Source: Clostridium scatologenes (GTDB taxonomy: Bacteria; Bacillota; Clostridia; Clostridiales; Clostridiaceae). From it: 64,000 bases of DNA. The translations under genes and the position numbers were made by a program. The notes beneath the pieces are model-generated. The model ran no database searches and was not told where the DNA came from. It saw only the letters and a list, made by a program, of their open reading frames with translations. The stretch is from NCBI RefSeq assembly GCF_000968375.1, contig NZ_CP009933.1, positions 5,518,001-5,582,000 on the forward strand, written 5' to 3'. Below, in pieces: positions 42,256-51,464 of this stretch; the first letter of the stretch is position 1, and the number at the start of each line of letters is the position of its first letter.

Positions 42256-43629
42256 ATGGTACAGGTGGGGATACTTCATTACACATATATAGCAATAATA
42301 GTATTTATTTTAATTATGATGATTTATAAAAAAGATATAGTTTTGCCTTGTCTTATAGGAATAGGAATTATAGGATATATTGCCACAGGAAATGTTTTAA
42401 ATTCAGTGCAAGTTATATATAAAGCATTAGTGGTATCTGCAAGAGAATTTGTTGAAATAATAGTTATAATTTCATTAATAAGTGCTATGTCCAAATCGTT
42501 GAGAGATATTAGAGCAGATGAATTTATGGTGAAACCTATAAAAAAGTTTATGACAAATCCTATATTATCTTTTTTTATATTAGGATTTACAATGCTTATT
42601 GTATCATGGTTTATATGGCCAACTCCAGCAGTAGCTTTTATAGGAACTATAATGGTTCCAGCAGCTATAAAATCTGGCTTACCAGCCATTTGGGTTGCAG
42701 TAGCTTTAAATTTATTTGGAAATGGAATGGCACTATCAAGTGATTTTTTCATACAAGCAGCACCAGCCATTACATCTAAAGCATTAGGGATTGATAATCC
42801 ATTTTATTTAATAAAATCTAGCTTATTACTTTGGTCAGTAATGAGTATATCAACCATTGTAAGTTCATTTATTATGCTGAAAAGAGATATCATAAAAAAT
42901 CCAAAAGAAAAATTAGAAGAAGTTAATGAAGTTAAAACTATTTTAGTAAAAATGTCTACAAAGATAATAGCTGTAGCTACACCCTTAATATTTATTATAG
43001 ATATATTGTTAATATATAAATTTAAATTGAAGGGAACAGAAGCTACATCACTTATAGGTGGTACTGCAGTAATAGTTACTGTGGTGGTTTCTATAATAAA
43101 GTATAGTTTTAAAAGTGCTTTGGGAGAAGTGGCGGGAAGTATAAAGGATGGTTTTATATTTGGAATGAAGGCATTTGCACAAGTTATTATTATAGGAGCT
43201 TTCTTTTTTCTTGGAAGCAAGGAAACTGCTTTGGATATATTAGGTAAAAGTGCTGGTTCTACAGGGATTCTTTCGGATGTAGGATTATATATATCTGAAA
43301 GGTTTCCTATAAATAAAATTTCGGTAATAATGATGCAATCATTTATAAGTGCTCTTTTAGGGGTTGGAGGTTCAGGATTTTCTGGGTTACCTCTTATAGG
43401 AACCTTGGCACAAGTGTTTTCTTCTAGTGTTAATATAAATAAAGAAGGACTTGCAGCCTTAGGACAGATAATAACTATATGGGTTGGTGGAGGAACTATA
43501 ATTCCATGGAGTTTAGTACCTATCGCTGCTATATGTGATGTACAGCCTTTTGAGCTTGCAAAAAAGAATTTAATACCTGTGTCTATAGGAATTATATGTA
43601 CTGTTATAACTGCTATAATATTTTTATAG
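42256..43629 (+). CDS. Multi-pass membrane transporter of the ion-transporter superfamily
   Basis: This 457-residue protein has about ten to eleven membrane segments. It has repeated Gly/Pro re-entrant-looking loops (WFIWPTPAVAFIGTIMVPAA, LLGVGGSGFSGLPLIGTLAQ, IWVGGGTIIPWSLVPIAAIC). These resemble anion or C4-dicarboxylate/H+ antiporter-like families, but I cannot assign one. There is no clear ribosome-binding site before the ATG at 42256. The repeat copy A lies just upstream, so the expressed start or leader may be affected. It ends at a shared terminator with nadC. Confidence 0.7.
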   Translation: MVQVGILHYTYIAIIVFILIMMIYKKDIVLPCLIGIGIIGYIATGNVLNSVQVIYKALVVSAREFVEIIVIISLISAMSKSLRDIRADEFMVKPIKKFMTNPILSFFILGFTMLIVSWFIWPTPAVAFIGTIMVPAAIKSGLPAIWVAVALNLFGNGMALSSDFFIQAAPAITSKALGIDNPFYLIKSSLLLWSVMSISTIVSSFIMLKRDIIKNPKEKLEEVNEVKTILVKMSTKIIAVATPLIFIIDILLIYKFKLKGTEATSLIGGTAVIVTVVVSIIKYSFKSALGEVAGSIKDGFIFGMKAFAQVIIIGAFFFLGSKETALDILGKSAGSTGILSDVGLYISERFPINKISVIMMQSFISALLGVGGSGFSGLPLIGTLAQVFSSSVNINKEGLAALGQIITIWVGGGTIIPWSLVPIAAICDVQPFELAKKNLIPVSIGIICTVITAIIFL

Positions 43630-43634
43630 AATTA

Positions 43635-43688
43635 AATAAGATTCAACTAAACTTTTTTGTCACAAGTTTAGTTGAATCTTATTTTTTA
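43635..43688. terminator. Strong bidirectional terminator
   Basis: AATAAGATTCAACTAAACTT (43635-43654) is exactly complementary to 43664-43683, a 20-bp stem. A T-run follows on the plus side. It separates the transporter from the convergent nadABC operon. Confidence 0.88.
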
Positions 43689-43714
43689 GTTTTACAATGA
43701 GTTCTGTACATAAT

Positions 43715-44548
43715 TTAATATGTTAGATTCTTCATGCTTAAATCTAAAACCTTAAATGAGTGTGTTAAAGCACCTGTTGATATATAATTTATATTTAGTT
43801 TGGATAAATTTTTAATACTTTCCAAATCCACATTTCCAGAAACTTCTATTTCACATTTGCCATTTATTATTTTTATAGCAGATTCCATTGTAGGAATGTC
43901 CATATTGTCTAGCATTATTATGTCAGCCTTAGCATCTAAAGCTTCAATCAACTGTTCTAAACTTTCTACTTCTACTTCTATTTTTCTAACAAAAGGAGCA
44001 TTGGATTTTACCATGTTAACTGCATTTTTTATGTTTCCAGCAGCTGCTATATGGTTATCCTTTATGAGAACACCATCATTAAGTCCAAATCTATGATTAC
44101 AGCTTCCACCAATGGTTACAGAATACTTTTCAAATATTCTCAAATTAGGGGTAGTTTTTCGTGTATCTAAAAGTTTAATTTTAGTATTTTCAAGTTCATA
44201 TACAAACTTTCTTGTAAGAGTTGCGATTCCACTCATTCTTTGGAGAAAGTTTAAAGCAACTCTTTCACCAGTAAGAAGAATTCGTACATCTCCGGAAATT
44301 TCTCCAAATTTCTTTCCTTTAAAAACAGAATCACCATCTTTCACAAAGAATTTAACTTCAGTATTTCCAAGAACATTGAAAACTCTTTTAAAAATTTCTA
44401 AACCACATATTATTCCATCTTCTTTTGCTATTAAATCTACTTTAGCTTTTTTATAATTTTTAATAATAGAATCTGTGGTTATATCTCCATAGGAAATGTC
44501 TTCATTAAGTGCATTTCTAATTATTTCATCAGCAATTAACCAATTCAT
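43715..44548 (-). CDS. nadC: Quinolinate phosphoribosyltransferase (nicotinate-nucleotide pyrophosphorylase)
   Basis: The enzyme converts quinolinate and PRPP to nicotinate mononucleotide. It has 277 residues, the normal length. Motifs: NEDISYGDITTDSII, GERVALNFLQRMSGIAT, LLDTRKTTPNLRIFEKY, GGSCNHRFGLNDGVLIKDNH and IMLDNMD. It is the last gene of nadABC; its start overlaps the end of nadB by 20 bases, so translation is coupled. Confidence 0.96.
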   Translation of the reverse strand: MNWLIADEIIRNALNEDISYGDITTDSIIKNYKKAKVDLIAKEDGIICGLEIFKRVFNVLGNTEVKFFVKDGDSVFKGKKFGEISGDVRILLTGERVALNFLQRMSGIATLTRKFVYELENTKIKLLDTRKTTPNLRIFEKYSVTIGGSCNHRFGLNDGVLIKDNHIAAAGNIKNAVNMVKSNAPFVRKIEVEVESLEQLIEALDAKADIIMLDNMDIPTMESAIKIINGKCEIEVSGNVDLESIKNLSKLNINYISTGALTHSFKVLDLSMKNLTY

Positions 44549-45830
44549 CTTTTATATCTCCTCTCACCTTAACTAAAGAATCTATAAATATTTTATTATT
44601 TAATTCTTCATAGTATTTTTTATCATAATCTAATAAAGGTGTATTAACATCAATCATAGGAATTTTAAAAATATCATTATTTATTTTTTTTGCACCTCGC
44701 TTTGAAAAAACTAATGCTTCCAGTAAAGAATTACTTGCAAGTCTGTTAGCTCCATGAACACCAGTACAGCTACATTCTCCAAAGGCAAAAATATTTTTCA
44801 TAGAAGTTCTTCCAAAGGTGTCTACTTCTATACCGCCCATAAAATAGTGTTGGGCTGGAGAAACAGGGATAAATTCTTTAGATATATTTATTCCATTTTC
44901 TAAACACTTTTTATATATAGTTGGAAATCTGCTTTTCAAAAATTCTTCTTCCATAAAGGTTACATCAAGATATACGTTTGAAGTATGGGTGCTTCTTTCT
45001 TCTTCATATATATATTTAGTAACTACATCTCTAGGAAGTAATTCGTCCACAAATCTATTCCCATTACAATTTATGAGTTTGCCACCTTCACCTCTAACAG
45101 ATTCTGATATTAAAAATTTTCGTTCATGTTCATTAGAGTTAAAGAAAGCTGTAGGATGAAATTGAATATACCCTAGATTTTTTACTTTTATATTATTTTT
45201 TAAAGCTATGGCAACCCCATCGGCAGTCAATATTTTTTGATTAGTGGAATTTCTAAATAAACCACCAATACCTCCAGCAGCCATAATTGTAATTTTGGCA
45301 TGAATATTAAATTGAATACCGTCCTTTATGCATACAGCACCTGCACAAACATTATCTTTTTCTAAAATGTCCAGCATGGTGAAATTTTCAAAAATAGTTA
45401 TATTTTTTTTTGATGGAATTTGTTTTAAGAGAATTTCTTCTAATTTTTCACCGGTTTTATCTTTATAATGTACTATTCTATTTATGCTATGGGCTCCTTC
45501 TCGAGTATAAGACAATTCATCATTATCACTATCAAAATCAAAATCCATTTTACAAAGATCATCTATATTCTCCATGGATTCTTCTGCAAGTATTTTTACA
45601 GCATTAATATCATTTTTGTAAGAACCTGCTTTTAAGGTGTCATTTACAAATAAATCTATATCTTTTGTACCTCTAGCTACAGAAATACCACCTTGTGCTA
45701 GAGCGGTATTACATTGATCTATTTTACCCTTTGAAATCATTGTTATTTTTAAATCTTCTCTCAAGTTTAGTGCTGAATAAAGTCCTGAAACCCCAGTACC
45801 TATAACTAAAATATCAGTATAAATATCCAT
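44529..45830 (-). CDS. nadB: L-aspartate oxidase
   Basis: The enzyme oxidises L-aspartate to iminoaspartate with FAD, feeding NadA. The start is the ATG at 45828-45830, behind GGAGG (near 45840), one base after the nadA stop. It has 433 residues. Motifs: VIGTGVSGLYSAL (FAD), TALAQGGISVARGTKD, YIQFHPTAFFN, SVRGEGGKLIN, HGANRLASNSLLEALVFSKR. It is shorter than the enterobacterial enzyme (about 540) and lacks much of the C-terminal helical domain, as other clostridial NadB proteins do. In anaerobes the electron acceptor is probably fumarate rather than oxygen. Confidence 0.95.
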   Translation of the reverse strand: MDIYTDILVIGTGVSGLYSALNLREDLKITMISKGKIDQCNTALAQGGISVARGTKDIDLFVNDTLKAGSYKNDINAVKILAEESMENIDDLCKMDFDFDSDNDELSYTREGAHSINRIVHYKDKTGEKLEEILLKQIPSKKNITIFENFTMLDILEKDNVCAGAVCIKDGIQFNIHAKITIMAAGGIGGLFRNSTNQKILTADGVAIALKNNIKVKNLGYIQFHPTAFFNSNEHERKFLISESVRGEGGKLINCNGNRFVDELLPRDVVTKYIYEEERSTHTSNVYLDVTFMEEEFLKSRFPTIYKKCLENGINISKEFIPVSPAQHYFMGGIEVDTFGRTSMKNIFAFGECSCTGVHGANRLASNSLLEALVFSKRGAKKINNDIFKIPMIDVNTPLLDYDKKYYEELNNKIFIDSLVKVRGDIKDELVNC

Positions 45831-45831
45831 T

Positions 45832-46746
45832 TTATTTTCCTCCAAGTTCATGCATATTAATAAGTGATTTATAAGCTTTTTTTCTTATAGATTCATCAAG
45901 TTCTACAGCATATTCCATATTTAATAGACTTTCGTAGACATTATTTAAATAAGTTTTTTTCATATTTATGCAGGTCATCCCTCCACTTGGAATATAAAAT
46001 TCTTTATCTTTATTTTTAAGCTTAATTTTATGAAGAACACCTTCTTCAGTGCAAATTAAGAATTTTTTATCAGTGCTATTGTTTACAAAGTTTATGATTT
46101 GACCTGTACTTCCTAGAAAGTCAGCAAGTTCTCTCACAGATTTTTCACATTCAGGATGTACCAATATTTTTATGCCAGGATGAAGTTTTTTAGCTTTTAA
46201 AATTTCTTCTGTTGAAACTTTTTTGTGAGTTATACAGAAACCATTCCAAAGTATAATTTTTTTGTTTTTTACTTGTTGTTGAACGTATTCTCCTAAATTT
46301 TTATCAGGAAGAAAAATTATTTCATCTTCTTGTAAATTATTTATTATATTTACAGCATTAGAAGAAGTGCAGCATATATCTGATACTGCTTTAACTTCAG
46401 CAGAAGAATTTATATAACATACAACTTTAGCATTAGGATGCTTGTCTTTTAATTCTAAAATATCATTAGGATTGGCCATATCAGCCATAGGACAACCAGC
46501 ATCAAAGGCAGGTAGTAAAACTGTTTTTTCAGGTGATAATATTTTTGCACTTTCAGCCATAAATTTGACACCACAAAAAACTATTATATCTTCACTGCAA
46601 TCTTTTGCAATTTTACTTAAATAGTAAGAATCTCCAACGGCATCTGCAATATCTTGTATTTCAGGTCTTTGGTAATAATGAGCTAGAATTATTGCCCCTT
46701 TATCTTTTTTTAACTTTAACAGTTTATCTTTTAAATCATTTTTCAT
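45832..46746 (-). CDS. nadA: Quinolinate synthase
   Basis: The iron-sulfur enzyme condenses iminoaspartate with dihydroxyacetone phosphate. I use the ATG at 46744-46746, spaced correctly from CCGGAGG; an upstream ATG would add 24 residues of non-family sequence. It has 304 residues. The three cluster cysteines lie in VFCGVKFMAES, WNGFCITHKK and LICTEEGVLH. ILAHYYQRPEIQDIAD is also conserved. It is the first gene of nadABC. Confidence 0.96.
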   Translation of the reverse strand: MKNDLKDKLLKLKKDKGAIILAHYYQRPEIQDIADAVGDSYYLSKIAKDCSEDIIVFCGVKFMAESAKILSPEKTVLLPAFDAGCPMADMANPNDILELKDKHPNAKVVCYINSSAEVKAVSDICCTSSNAVNIINNLQEDEIIFLPDKNLGEYVQQQVKNKKIILWNGFCITHKKVSTEEILKAKKLHPGIKILVHPECEKSVRELADFLGSTGQIINFVNNSTDKKFLICTEEGVLHKIKLKNKDKEFYIPSGGMTCINMKKTYLNNVYESLLNMEYAVELDESIRKKAYKSLINMHELGGK

Positions 46747-46779
46747 ATTCATACCTCCGGTGTATACATATATTATTTT

Positions 46780-46795
46780 ACAGATGTATATACAG
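46780..46795 (-). promoter_or_regulatory. Candidate nadABC operator (NiaR-like)
   Basis: ACAGATGTATATACAG has ACA...TGT half-sites and lies about 35 bases before the nadA start. NAD biosynthesis operons in Firmicutes are often repressed by NiaR through ACA-TGT type dyads. The match is by eye and from memory; it is only suggestive. Confidence 0.35.
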
Positions 46796-47019
46796 TTATA
46801 TATAGAATATAACATCAAAAATAAATAATATCAACTACATATATAAGTAAGTTAAGAGAATTTTACTTATAGTTATCCAGTATGTGGCTAATAAATTAAC
46901 TTGATGAATTTTCAATGTAATGATAAAATATTTTTTATAGATACAAGCTGATTAACTCAGATACTTTGGATAATATCCGATGTATTTGATGCAATAAGTG
47001 TTATTCTAGTTTTAATTAA

Positions 47020-47133
47020 AAATGATGCCGCCTAACAGAAAGGAATAGTCTAATCTGGAAGGGAAGTTTAAATACAAAAGGCGTTTGTAAAATAATGACC
47101 TTCCCTAAAACTATTGTTTCGGGGAAGTTTTTT
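47020..47133 (+). promoter_or_regulatory. Attenuator-like leader of the first ABC operon
   Basis: An intrinsic terminator, CTTCCC (47100-47105) with GGGAAG (47122-47127) plus six T's (47128-47133), lies just before the permease gene. Upstream, GGGAAG (47061-47066, within GGAAGGGAAG 47057-47066) could pair with the same CTTCCC and block the terminator. CGCC (47029-47032) can pair with GGCG (47080-47083) to close an aptamer-sized loop. The two states are mutually exclusive, the mark of a riboswitch or protein-dependent attenuator. I recognise no known class. Confidence 0.6.
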
Positions 47134-47153
47134 GTATTCAAGAAAGGAATTAT

Positions 47154-47945
47154 ATGAAAAAATTTAAGGGATTACTCATACCGTTAGTTATTATATTTAT
47201 ATGGTGTATTGGTTCTAAACTTCACATATTTAATGATTATATAATACCTAGTCCATTAACTGTATTTAATACTACTTTGGAATTAATTAAGAGTGGCATA
47301 CTCATAAAAAGCTTAGGGGTAAGCTTTAGCAGAGTTTTTATAGGATTTTTTATAACTTTTGTAATAGCATTTCCAATGGCTATTATTTTAGGAATGAAGA
47401 AAGAACTTTTGCCTTATTTAGAGCCTTTTTTAGAATTCATGAGACATGTACCACCTATTGCAGTTATTCCTATGTTAATACTGTGGTTTGGGATAGGAGA
47501 AACTTCAAAATTAGCAGTCATATTCCTTGCTACTTTTTTTCCTATATTTTCAAATACTTTAAATGGAGTCACCAACTATGATGAAAAACTTTTAGAAGTA
47601 GGTGAAATTTTTGGATTTACAAGTACAGACAAGTTTTTTAGAATAATTTTACCTCAAGCAATTCCTTCGGTGATGACAGGTGTTCAATTAGGGTTAGGTT
47701 ATAGTTGGAGAGCACTTATGGGCGCAGAGCTTATAGCTGCTTCGTCTGGAATAGGATATATGATAATGGATGCAGAGCAATTATCTAGACCAGACATAAT
47801 ACTAGTTGGAATTTTTTCTATAGGGATTTTAGGTTATTTAGTTGACTATATATTCATTAAGATAACTAGTAAGTTTGTACATTCTTATGGAAGAGAGGTG
47901 GATTATGGCAGGGCTGAAAATAAAAAAGCTGTGCAAGAGCTTTGA
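47154..47945 (+). CDS. ABC transporter permease, SsuC/TauC type
   Basis: This 263-residue protein has an AAAGGAATT site. It has about six membrane segments. The coupling loop reads EVGEIFGFTSTDKFFRIILP then QAIPSVMTGVQLGLGYSWRA, the EAA-type motif of BPD_transp_1 permeases. The family imports sulfonates, taurine, nitrate or pyrimidine precursors. The ATPase gene overlaps its 3' end by 41 bases and the substrate-binding gene follows, forming one operon. Confidence 0.9.
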   Translation: MKKFKGLLIPLVIIFIWCIGSKLHIFNDYIIPSPLTVFNTTLELIKSGILIKSLGVSFSRVFIGFFITFVIAFPMAIILGMKKELLPYLEPFLEFMRHVPPIAVIPMLILWFGIGETSKLAVIFLATFFPIFSNTLNGVTNYDEKLLEVGEIFGFTSTDKFFRIILPQAIPSVMTGVQLGLGYSWRALMGAELIAASSGIGYMIMDAEQLSRPDIILVGIFSIGILGYLVDYIFIKITSKFVHSYGREVDYGRAENKKAVQEL

Positions 47946-48651
47946 TATAAAAGATACTAAGTTTAATGCATTAAATGATATTAATTTATCAATAGAAGAT
48001 GGAAGTTTTGTTACTATAGTTGGAAAAAGTGGATGTGGTAAAACTACTCTACTTAGAATAATATGTGGACTTGAAAAGCAAACAGAGGGAGATGTAAGCT
48101 TTACATATAGAAATGAAAATGTTAAAGAGAAAGATTCTAAAAAGAGAGTTGGTATAGTTTTTCAAGAACCAAGATTGATGCCCTGGCTTACAGTAGAGCA
48201 AAATATGGCATTTCCACTTATAAAAAATAAGAATAGGCAGGAAGTTTTTGATATAGTTCATAAATATTTAAATATGCTGGGATTGGAAAAATTTAAAGAA
48301 GCTTATCCTTCTCAGATTTCAGGAGGCATGGCTCAAAGAGTATCCTTAGGAAGAACTCTTTGTTATGATCCTGAAATAATTCTCATGGATGAACCATTAG
48401 GTGCTCTTGATGCATTCAATAGAAGTAAACTTCAAAGAGAGTTTATAAACATATTTTTAGAAAATAAAAAGACTATAGTTTTTGTCACTCATGATGTGGA
48501 TGAAGCTATTTACTTAGGACAAAAAATAGTAGTTATGGATAAAGGTCATATAGTAAAGGAAGAAACTATTGATATAGATTATTATAGAGATAGTTCTTCT
48601 AATAAATTTTTAGATATAAAAAATAGCTTGCTTAAAGAAATTTCATCTTAA
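47905..48651 (+). CDS. ABC transporter ATPase, SsuB/TauB type
   Basis: The start is the ATG at 47905, behind AGAGAGGTGG; the longer frame from 47875 lacks a site. It has 248 residues. Motifs: Walker A VGKSGCGKTTLLRII, Q-loop VFQEPRLMPWLT, signature ISGGMAQRVSLGRTL, Walker B EIILMDEPLGALDAF, and VTHDVDEAIYL. The closest role is powering the adjacent permease. It overlaps the permease gene by 41 bases. Confidence 0.93.
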   Translation: MAGLKIKKLCKSFDIKDTKFNALNDINLSIEDGSFVTIVGKSGCGKTTLLRIICGLEKQTEGDVSFTYRNENVKEKDSKKRVGIVFQEPRLMPWLTVEQNMAFPLIKNKNRQEVFDIVHKYLNMLGLEKFKEAYPSQISGGMAQRVSLGRTLCYDPEIILMDEPLGALDAFNRSKLQREFINIFLENKKTIVFVTHDVDEAIYLGQKIVVMDKGHIVKEETIDIDYYRDSSSNKFLDIKNSLLKEISS

Positions 48652-48714
48652 ATAGCAAATGAAAATATTAATTAGCCTATGGCTTAAATTAATAAAAAAC
48701 AAGGGGGACTAACA

Positions 48715-49695
48715 ATGAAAGTGTTAAGAAAATTAAGTTTATTATTGACAGCTGCTATGATTACAACAGCATTAGCAGGTTGTGGTGGAGCTCAAAAAAG
48801 TTCTAATAGCGATTCTCAGGAGAAGGTAAGTAACATAAATATTTCTTATGTTAAATCACCTTTAAATGTACCATCCATAATAGAAAAGAGAAAAAATTTA
48901 TTTCAGGATGAGTTTTCAAAGGATAACATAAAAGTAACATTTCCTGAGATTACAGAAGGTTCAAAGATGACAGAAGCTGTAGCTTCTGGTTCATTGGATT
49001 TTTGTAATGCAATTGGAGCTACTTCAGTTATTTTAGGTGCTGCTAATGGTGTTGATATTAAGATAATAGGAATGTACAGCAGAGCACCAAAAGCATTTAC
49101 AATTATGGCTAAAGATCCAAATATAAAATCCATAGAAGATTTAAAAGGAAAAAAGGTAGTAGGTCCTAAGGGAACAATACTTCATCAATTACTTTTAGGT
49201 GCACTTAAAAATAAAAATATGAAGGCTGAAGATGTTCAATTTATAAATATGGGAATACCACAGGGAGTTTCTGCATTAATGTCTGGCAGTGCAGATGCAG
49301 CATTAGTTGCAGGAGCATCAGTACCTCAAGCCGTGGCAAAAGGAGCACATATCATTACTACAGGTGAAGGAATATTAGATGCTACTATAGTAATTGCAGC
49401 TAGAAAGGATTTCTTGGATAAACATATGGATATAGCTAAAAGATATATGAATGTCCATAATAAAAGTATTCAATTAATGAAAGATAATCCAGAGGAAACT
49501 TATAAATTAACTTCAGAAGAAACTCAAATATCTGTTGATCAAGTTAAGGAAATGTACAATTGGTATGATTTTAGTCCTAAGATAACAGATAAGGATATAA
49601 AAGAACTGGAAAAAACACAGGATTTTTTAATGGAAAATGGAATGCTTAAAAAGAAAGTTGATATAAAATCATTAATACAGGATATTAGTAAGTAA
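48715..49695 (+). CDS. Substrate-binding lipoprotein, SsuA/NrtA family
   Basis: This 326-residue protein has an AAGGGGGA site. The signal reads KLSLLLTAAMITTALAGCGG with lipobox LAGC, so the Cys is lipid-modified and membrane-anchored. The rest fits the NMT1/SsuA fold: VAIGASGSLDF-like EAVASGSLDFCNAIGATSVI, then IKIIGMYSRAPKAFTIMAKD. The ligand is unknown; sulfonates, nitrate or thiamine precursors are family options. It closes the first ABC operon, whose leader at 47020 looks regulated. Confidence 0.88.
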   Translation: MKVLRKLSLLLTAAMITTALAGCGGAQKSSNSDSQEKVSNINISYVKSPLNVPSIIEKRKNLFQDEFSKDNIKVTFPEITEGSKMTEAVASGSLDFCNAIGATSVILGAANGVDIKIIGMYSRAPKAFTIMAKDPNIKSIEDLKGKKVVGPKGTILHQLLLGALKNKNMKAEDVQFINMGIPQGVSALMSGSADAALVAGASVPQAVAKGAHIITTGEGILDATIVIAARKDFLDKHMDIAKRYMNVHNKSIQLMKDNPEETYKLTSEETQISVDQVKEMYNWYDFSPKITDKDIKELEKTQDFLMENGMLKKKVDIKSLIQDISK

Positions 49696-49730
49696 TTGAA
49701 AGTTTAGTTACATCACAACTAAATTAGATA

Positions 49731-49774
49731 GCGTAAATAGATTTGTATAAATTTGAGTCTATTTACGCTTTTTT
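49731..49774 (+). terminator. Terminator of the first ABC operon
   Basis: GCGTAAATAGA (49731-49741) pairs perfectly with TCTATTTACGC (49758-49768), followed by TTTTTT. Confidence 0.85.
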
Positions 49775-49864
49775 ATGTTTCAATTCAGCTTAAGTTTTTA
49801 ACACCATATTATAAAGATTCATATAATAAAGCAGGAGTTATGTTAAATATAAGGAGATGATGTT

Positions 49865-50623
49865 TTGGATAAAGTATGTGTAAAAAATATTTATATGAAC
49901 TACCATTCCTTAAAAGGTTTTACTAAGGCATTAATGAATATAAATTTTGTTGTAGAGGAAGGGGAATTTTTAAGTATAGTTGGACCTTCTGGTTGTGGTA
50001 AATCAACACTTTTAAATATAATAGCAGGATTATTAAAGCCTTCTTTTGGTGAAATTTATATAGATAATGAAAGTTTAACTAGTTTTTCTAGTAAAATGGG
50101 TTATATGTTTCAGCGTGATCAATTGTTTGAATGGATTACTGTATGGGATAACATAATGCTAGGCATTAAAATTCAACATAAAAAGGTAAGTGATTATACT
50201 GAAAATATAAATAAATTACTTAGAGATTATGGATTGTGGGATTTTAGATTTCATTATCCAAAGGAACTTTCCGGTGGAATGAGGCAAAAGGTAGCACTAA
50301 TAAGGACCTTAGCTGTAAATCCTGAAGTATTGCTTTTAGATGAACCTTTTTCGGCCTTAGATTATCAAACTAGACTTAATATAAGTGATGAAATATTCAA
50401 GATAATAAAAAAGGAAGGTAAAACGGCAATTATGGTAACTCATGACATATCAGAGGCTATATCTATGTCTAATAGAGTTATAGTGTTATCAAATAGGCCT
50501 GCACAAATAAGAAAAATATTTAATATAGAATTTTCTGTTCCACACGAATCACCATTGAAATCCAGGGAAGAACCAGAATTCAGAATATATTTTAATAATA
50601 TATGGAAGGAGTTAAATTCATAA
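49865..50623 (+). CDS. ABC transporter ATPase, second SsuB-like
   Basis: This 252-residue protein starts at TTG behind AAGGAGATG. Motifs: VGPSGCGKSTLLNII, MFQRDQLFEWITV (Q-loop), LSGGMRQKVALIRTL, EVLLLDEPFSALDYQ, and VTHDISEAISM. The Q-loop 'FEWITV' and the linker differ from the first ATPase, so it is a separate system, not a recent duplicate. Its stop overlaps the permease start by one base (TAATG). No binding protein is encoded next to it, so it may share the one at 48715. Confidence 0.92.
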   Translation: MDKVCVKNIYMNYHSLKGFTKALMNINFVVEEGEFLSIVGPSGCGKSTLLNIIAGLLKPSFGEIYIDNESLTSFSSKMGYMFQRDQLFEWITVWDNIMLGIKIQHKKVSDYTENINKLLRDYGLWDFRFHYPKELSGGMRQKVALIRTLAVNPEVLLLDEPFSALDYQTRLNISDEIFKIIKKEGKTAIMVTHDISEAISMSNRVIVLSNRPAQIRKIFNIEFSVPHESPLKSREEPEFRIYFNNIWKELNS

Positions 50624-51420
50624 TGATAGATGAAGTAAAAGAACATTCCTTATATATTAGTAATGTTGAAAAAAGAAAAAGAAAAATAGTATTTACTAGG
50701 CTTTTAATTTTGATATTAATTTTTATATTATGGGAAGTATTAGGTGATTTGAAGATAATGGATCCATTTTTAACTAGCACTCCATCAAGAATGTGGAAAA
50801 GTTTATTAAAATTATATTCGGAAGGTGCTTTATTTAATAACATAGGAATTACATGCATAGAAACCATATTGGGATTTTTATTAAGCACTATTCTTGGTAC
50901 TTTAATTGCTATACTTTTATGGTGGTCGGATTTTGTATGTAAGGTTTTAGATCCATATATTGTAGTGCTTAATGCATTGCCTAAAATAGCACTTGCTCCT
51001 ATTATAATATTTTGGGTTGGAAATGGAATTAAGGCAATAGTAGTTGTAACTTTACTTATAGCTATAGTAGTTACAATAATATCTGTATTGAATGGATTTA
51101 AAGAGGTTGATACGGATAAAATCAAACTTCTCAGAACATTTGGTGCGTCTAAGCTTCAAATATTGATACATCTCATAATTCCAAGTTCAGTACCTACTTT
51201 AGTTTCTGCTCTTAAAATAAATGTGGGGCTTTCCTGGGTAGGAGTTATAATGGGTGAATTTTTAGTAGCAAAAGAAGGACTTGGTTTCTTGATAATATAT
51301 GGAGGTCAGATATCTCAATTAGATACAGTTATGCTAAGTGTGATAATATTATCTGTTTTGGCTTATGTAATGTATGAAGGTGTTGAATTTGTAGAAAAAA
51401 GACTTATATTGAAACGTTAA
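50623..51420 (+). CDS. ABC transporter permease, second SsuC-like
   Basis: The start is the ATG at 50623, overlapping the ATPase stop; AAGGAG lies at 50605-50611. It has 265 residues and about six membrane segments. The coupling loop reads DTDKIKLLRTFGASKLQILI then HLIIPSSVPTLVSALKINVG. It is the SsuC/TauC type. It forms an ATPase-permease pair without its own binding protein. Confidence 0.9.
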   Translation: MIDEVKEHSLYISNVEKRKRKIVFTRLLILILIFILWEVLGDLKIMDPFLTSTPSRMWKSLLKLYSEGALFNNIGITCIETILGFLLSTILGTLIAILLWWSDFVCKVLDPYIVVLNALPKIALAPIIIFWVGNGIKAIVVVTLLIAIVVTIISVLNGFKEVDTDKIKLLRTFGASKLQILIHLIIPSSVPTLVSALKINVGLSWVGVIMGEFLVAKEGLGFLIIYGGQISQLDTVMLSVIILSVLAYVMYEGVEFVEKRLILKR

Positions 51421-51432
51421 TAATTAAGCTAG

Positions 51433-51464
51433 AAATAGCCTTATGGCATAAGGCTATTTTTTGC
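51433..51464 (+). terminator. Terminator of the second ABC operon
   Basis: AAATAGCCTTA (51433-51443) pairs perfectly with TAAGGCTATTT (51449-51459), followed by TTT. It overlaps the 3' end of a small minus-strand ORF. Confidence 0.82.

Noticed and set aside
42324..43220. Two long minus-strand frames inside the transporter gene
   Set aside because: Shadows of hydrophobic codons; no start signals.
47020..47133. TPP or guanidine-I riboswitch before the ABC operon
   Set aside because: Neither the CTGAGA...ACCTGATCTGG core nor the ykkC core is present.
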